Of a stretch of DNA of 6,350 nucleotides, positions 6,101 through 6,350 are shown piece by piece. Under the pieces are notes generated by a model. The model was not told the DNA's origin, ran no database searches, and saw only the letters and a list, made by a program, of their open reading frames with translations. The DNA comes from Coriobacteriales bacterium (GTDB taxonomy: Bacteria > Actinomycetota > Coriobacteriia > Coriobacteriales > UBA8131). How positions within the stretch are numbered: position 1 is the stretch's first letter; each line of letters starts with the position of its first letter. The position numbers were made by a program, and so were the translations under genes. The stretch lies in the NCBI GenBank assembly GCA_031276475.1, contig JAISMZ010000025.1:1-6350 (forward strand), read 5' to 3'.

Positions 6101-6184
6101 AAGCCCGGCGCGCGTGGCGATCAATCACCCGGTGGGGCAGCGCCCGTTTATCAGAGCAGGTAAGCCCGGCACGCGCGGCGATCA
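6101..6184. repeat. Pair of imperfect 23-bp direct repeats upstream of the LCP gene
   Basis: On the plus strand 6101-6123 reads AAGCCCGGCGCGCGTGGCGA then TCA, and 6162-6184 reads AAGCCCGGCACGCGCGGCGA then TCA. They match at 21 of 23 positions and are offset by 61 bp. The second copy includes the stop codon of the upstream partial gene. They could be a duplicated end of the upstream gene or paired protein-binding sites; the sequence does not decide between these. Confidence 0.6.
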
Positions 6185-6350
6185 GAGGCCCGCGCTGCTG
6201 TCGCCGCCAGCCGTGCCCGCGCTGCCGCTGTCACCGCCTGCGGTGCCCGCGCTGCTGTCGCCGCCAGCCGTGCCCGCGCTGCTGCTGTCGCCGCTGCTGC
6301 CGCTGTCGCTCGTGCCGCCAGCCGCACCGCTGCCGCCCACGCCATCCTGT
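6182..6350 (-). CDS. C-terminal fragment of an upstream protein with a Gly/Ser/Asp/Ala repeat tail
   Basis: An open frame enters from the right edge and ends at a TGA whose complement is 6182-6184. The visible 55 residues contain almost only Gly, Ser, Ala, Asp and Thr. The last 31 are three imperfect copies of AGTAGGDSS (one copy is AGTAGGDSGS) followed by AGL. This frame is preferred over the overlapping Ala/Arg frame because it gives a low-charge hydrophilic tail and favours G or C at third codon positions. Tails like this are common at the C-terminus of secreted or membrane-anchored proteins of high-GC Gram-positives, including some LCP proteins, so a second envelope protein is possible. 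No catalytic domain is inside the window and the function cannot be assigned. It lies 177 nt upstream of the LCP gene in the same direction. Confidence 0.6.
   Translation of the reverse strand, partial: QDGVGGSGAAGGTSDSGSSGDSSSAGTAGGDSSAGTAGGDSGSAGTAGGDSSAGL
6194..6277 (-). repeat. Imperfect 27/30-nt tandem repeat within the upstream coding tail
   Basis: Three tandem units of 27, 30 and 27 nt encode AGTAGGDSS, AGTAGGDSGS and AGTAGGDSS. The middle unit carries an extra codon plus synonymous changes, so the array is slightly diverged. Unit lengths are multiples of three, so gain or loss of a unit would change tail length without breaking the frame. Confidence 0.7.

Noticed and set aside
6191..6300. 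Repeat array as a CRISPR
   Set aside because: Units are contiguous and in codon register, with no unique spacers between them.
6151..6345. Ala/Arg-rich minus-strand frame with an ATG
   Set aside because: It overlaps the Gly/Ser/Asp repeat frame, which fits codon third-position bias and known tail composition better. The Ala/Arg sequence looks like a shifted reading of the same repeats.

Overview
The window is GC-rich and almost every supported gene lies on the minus strand, so it reads right to left. It holds one compact, apparently co-transcribed operon: an LCP-family cell-wall ligase gene, the four-gene dTDP-L-rhamnose pathway (order rfbA-rfbD-rfbB-rfbC), and a WbbL-like family 2 glycosyltransferase. 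Its right edge clips the 3' end of an upstream gene encoding a Gly/Ser/Asp/Ala repeat tail. High GC, GTG and TTG starts, an LCP protein at the head of a polysaccharide operon and Ala-rich tails suggest a high-GC Gram-positive. An actinomycete relative, perhaps of class Coriobacteriia, fits best, but the class is inference.

Layout on the minus strand, from the right edge leftward. (1) 6350-6182: partial C-terminus of an unidentified protein. (2) 6181-6005: intergenic region with two copies of an imperfect 23-bp repeat, an extended -10 promoter candidate and a good ribosome binding site. (3) 6004-4868: LCP protein with a TTG start. (4) 4868-3975 rfbA, 3978-2953 rfbD and 2956-1886 rfbB, all joined by 1-4 nt start/stop overlaps. 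(5) 1885-1616: a 270-nt GC-rich, repetitive gap that contains no stop codon in the common frame of rfbB and rfbC. (6) 1615-1055 rfbC. (7) 1085-159: glycosyltransferase, overlapping rfbC by 31 nt. (8) 158-1: no gene; a hairpin, an 18-base C/G homopolymer, a duplicated 23-bp G-rich segment with strong quadruplex potential, and a REP-like motif.

Functionally, RfbA, RfbB, RfbC and RfbD convert glucose-1-phosphate and dTTP into dTDP-L-rhamnose. The glycosyltransferase probably uses that donor to build a rhamnose-containing surface glycan. The LCP protein probably attaches a finished lipid-linked glycan to peptidoglycan at the outer face of the membrane. Polymerase, flippase and other transferase genes are not in this window.

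The core enzymes look ordinary and intact. The unusual part is the low-complexity sequence at gene boundaries: an Ala-rich C-terminal tail on RfbD, a stop-free Pro-rich bridge between rfbB and rfbC, an Ala/Pro N-terminal extension on the glycosyltransferase, Gly/Ser/Asp repeats upstream, and the G-rich tract downstream. I see no CRISPR array, RNA gene, phage gene or transposase, and no clearly new system.
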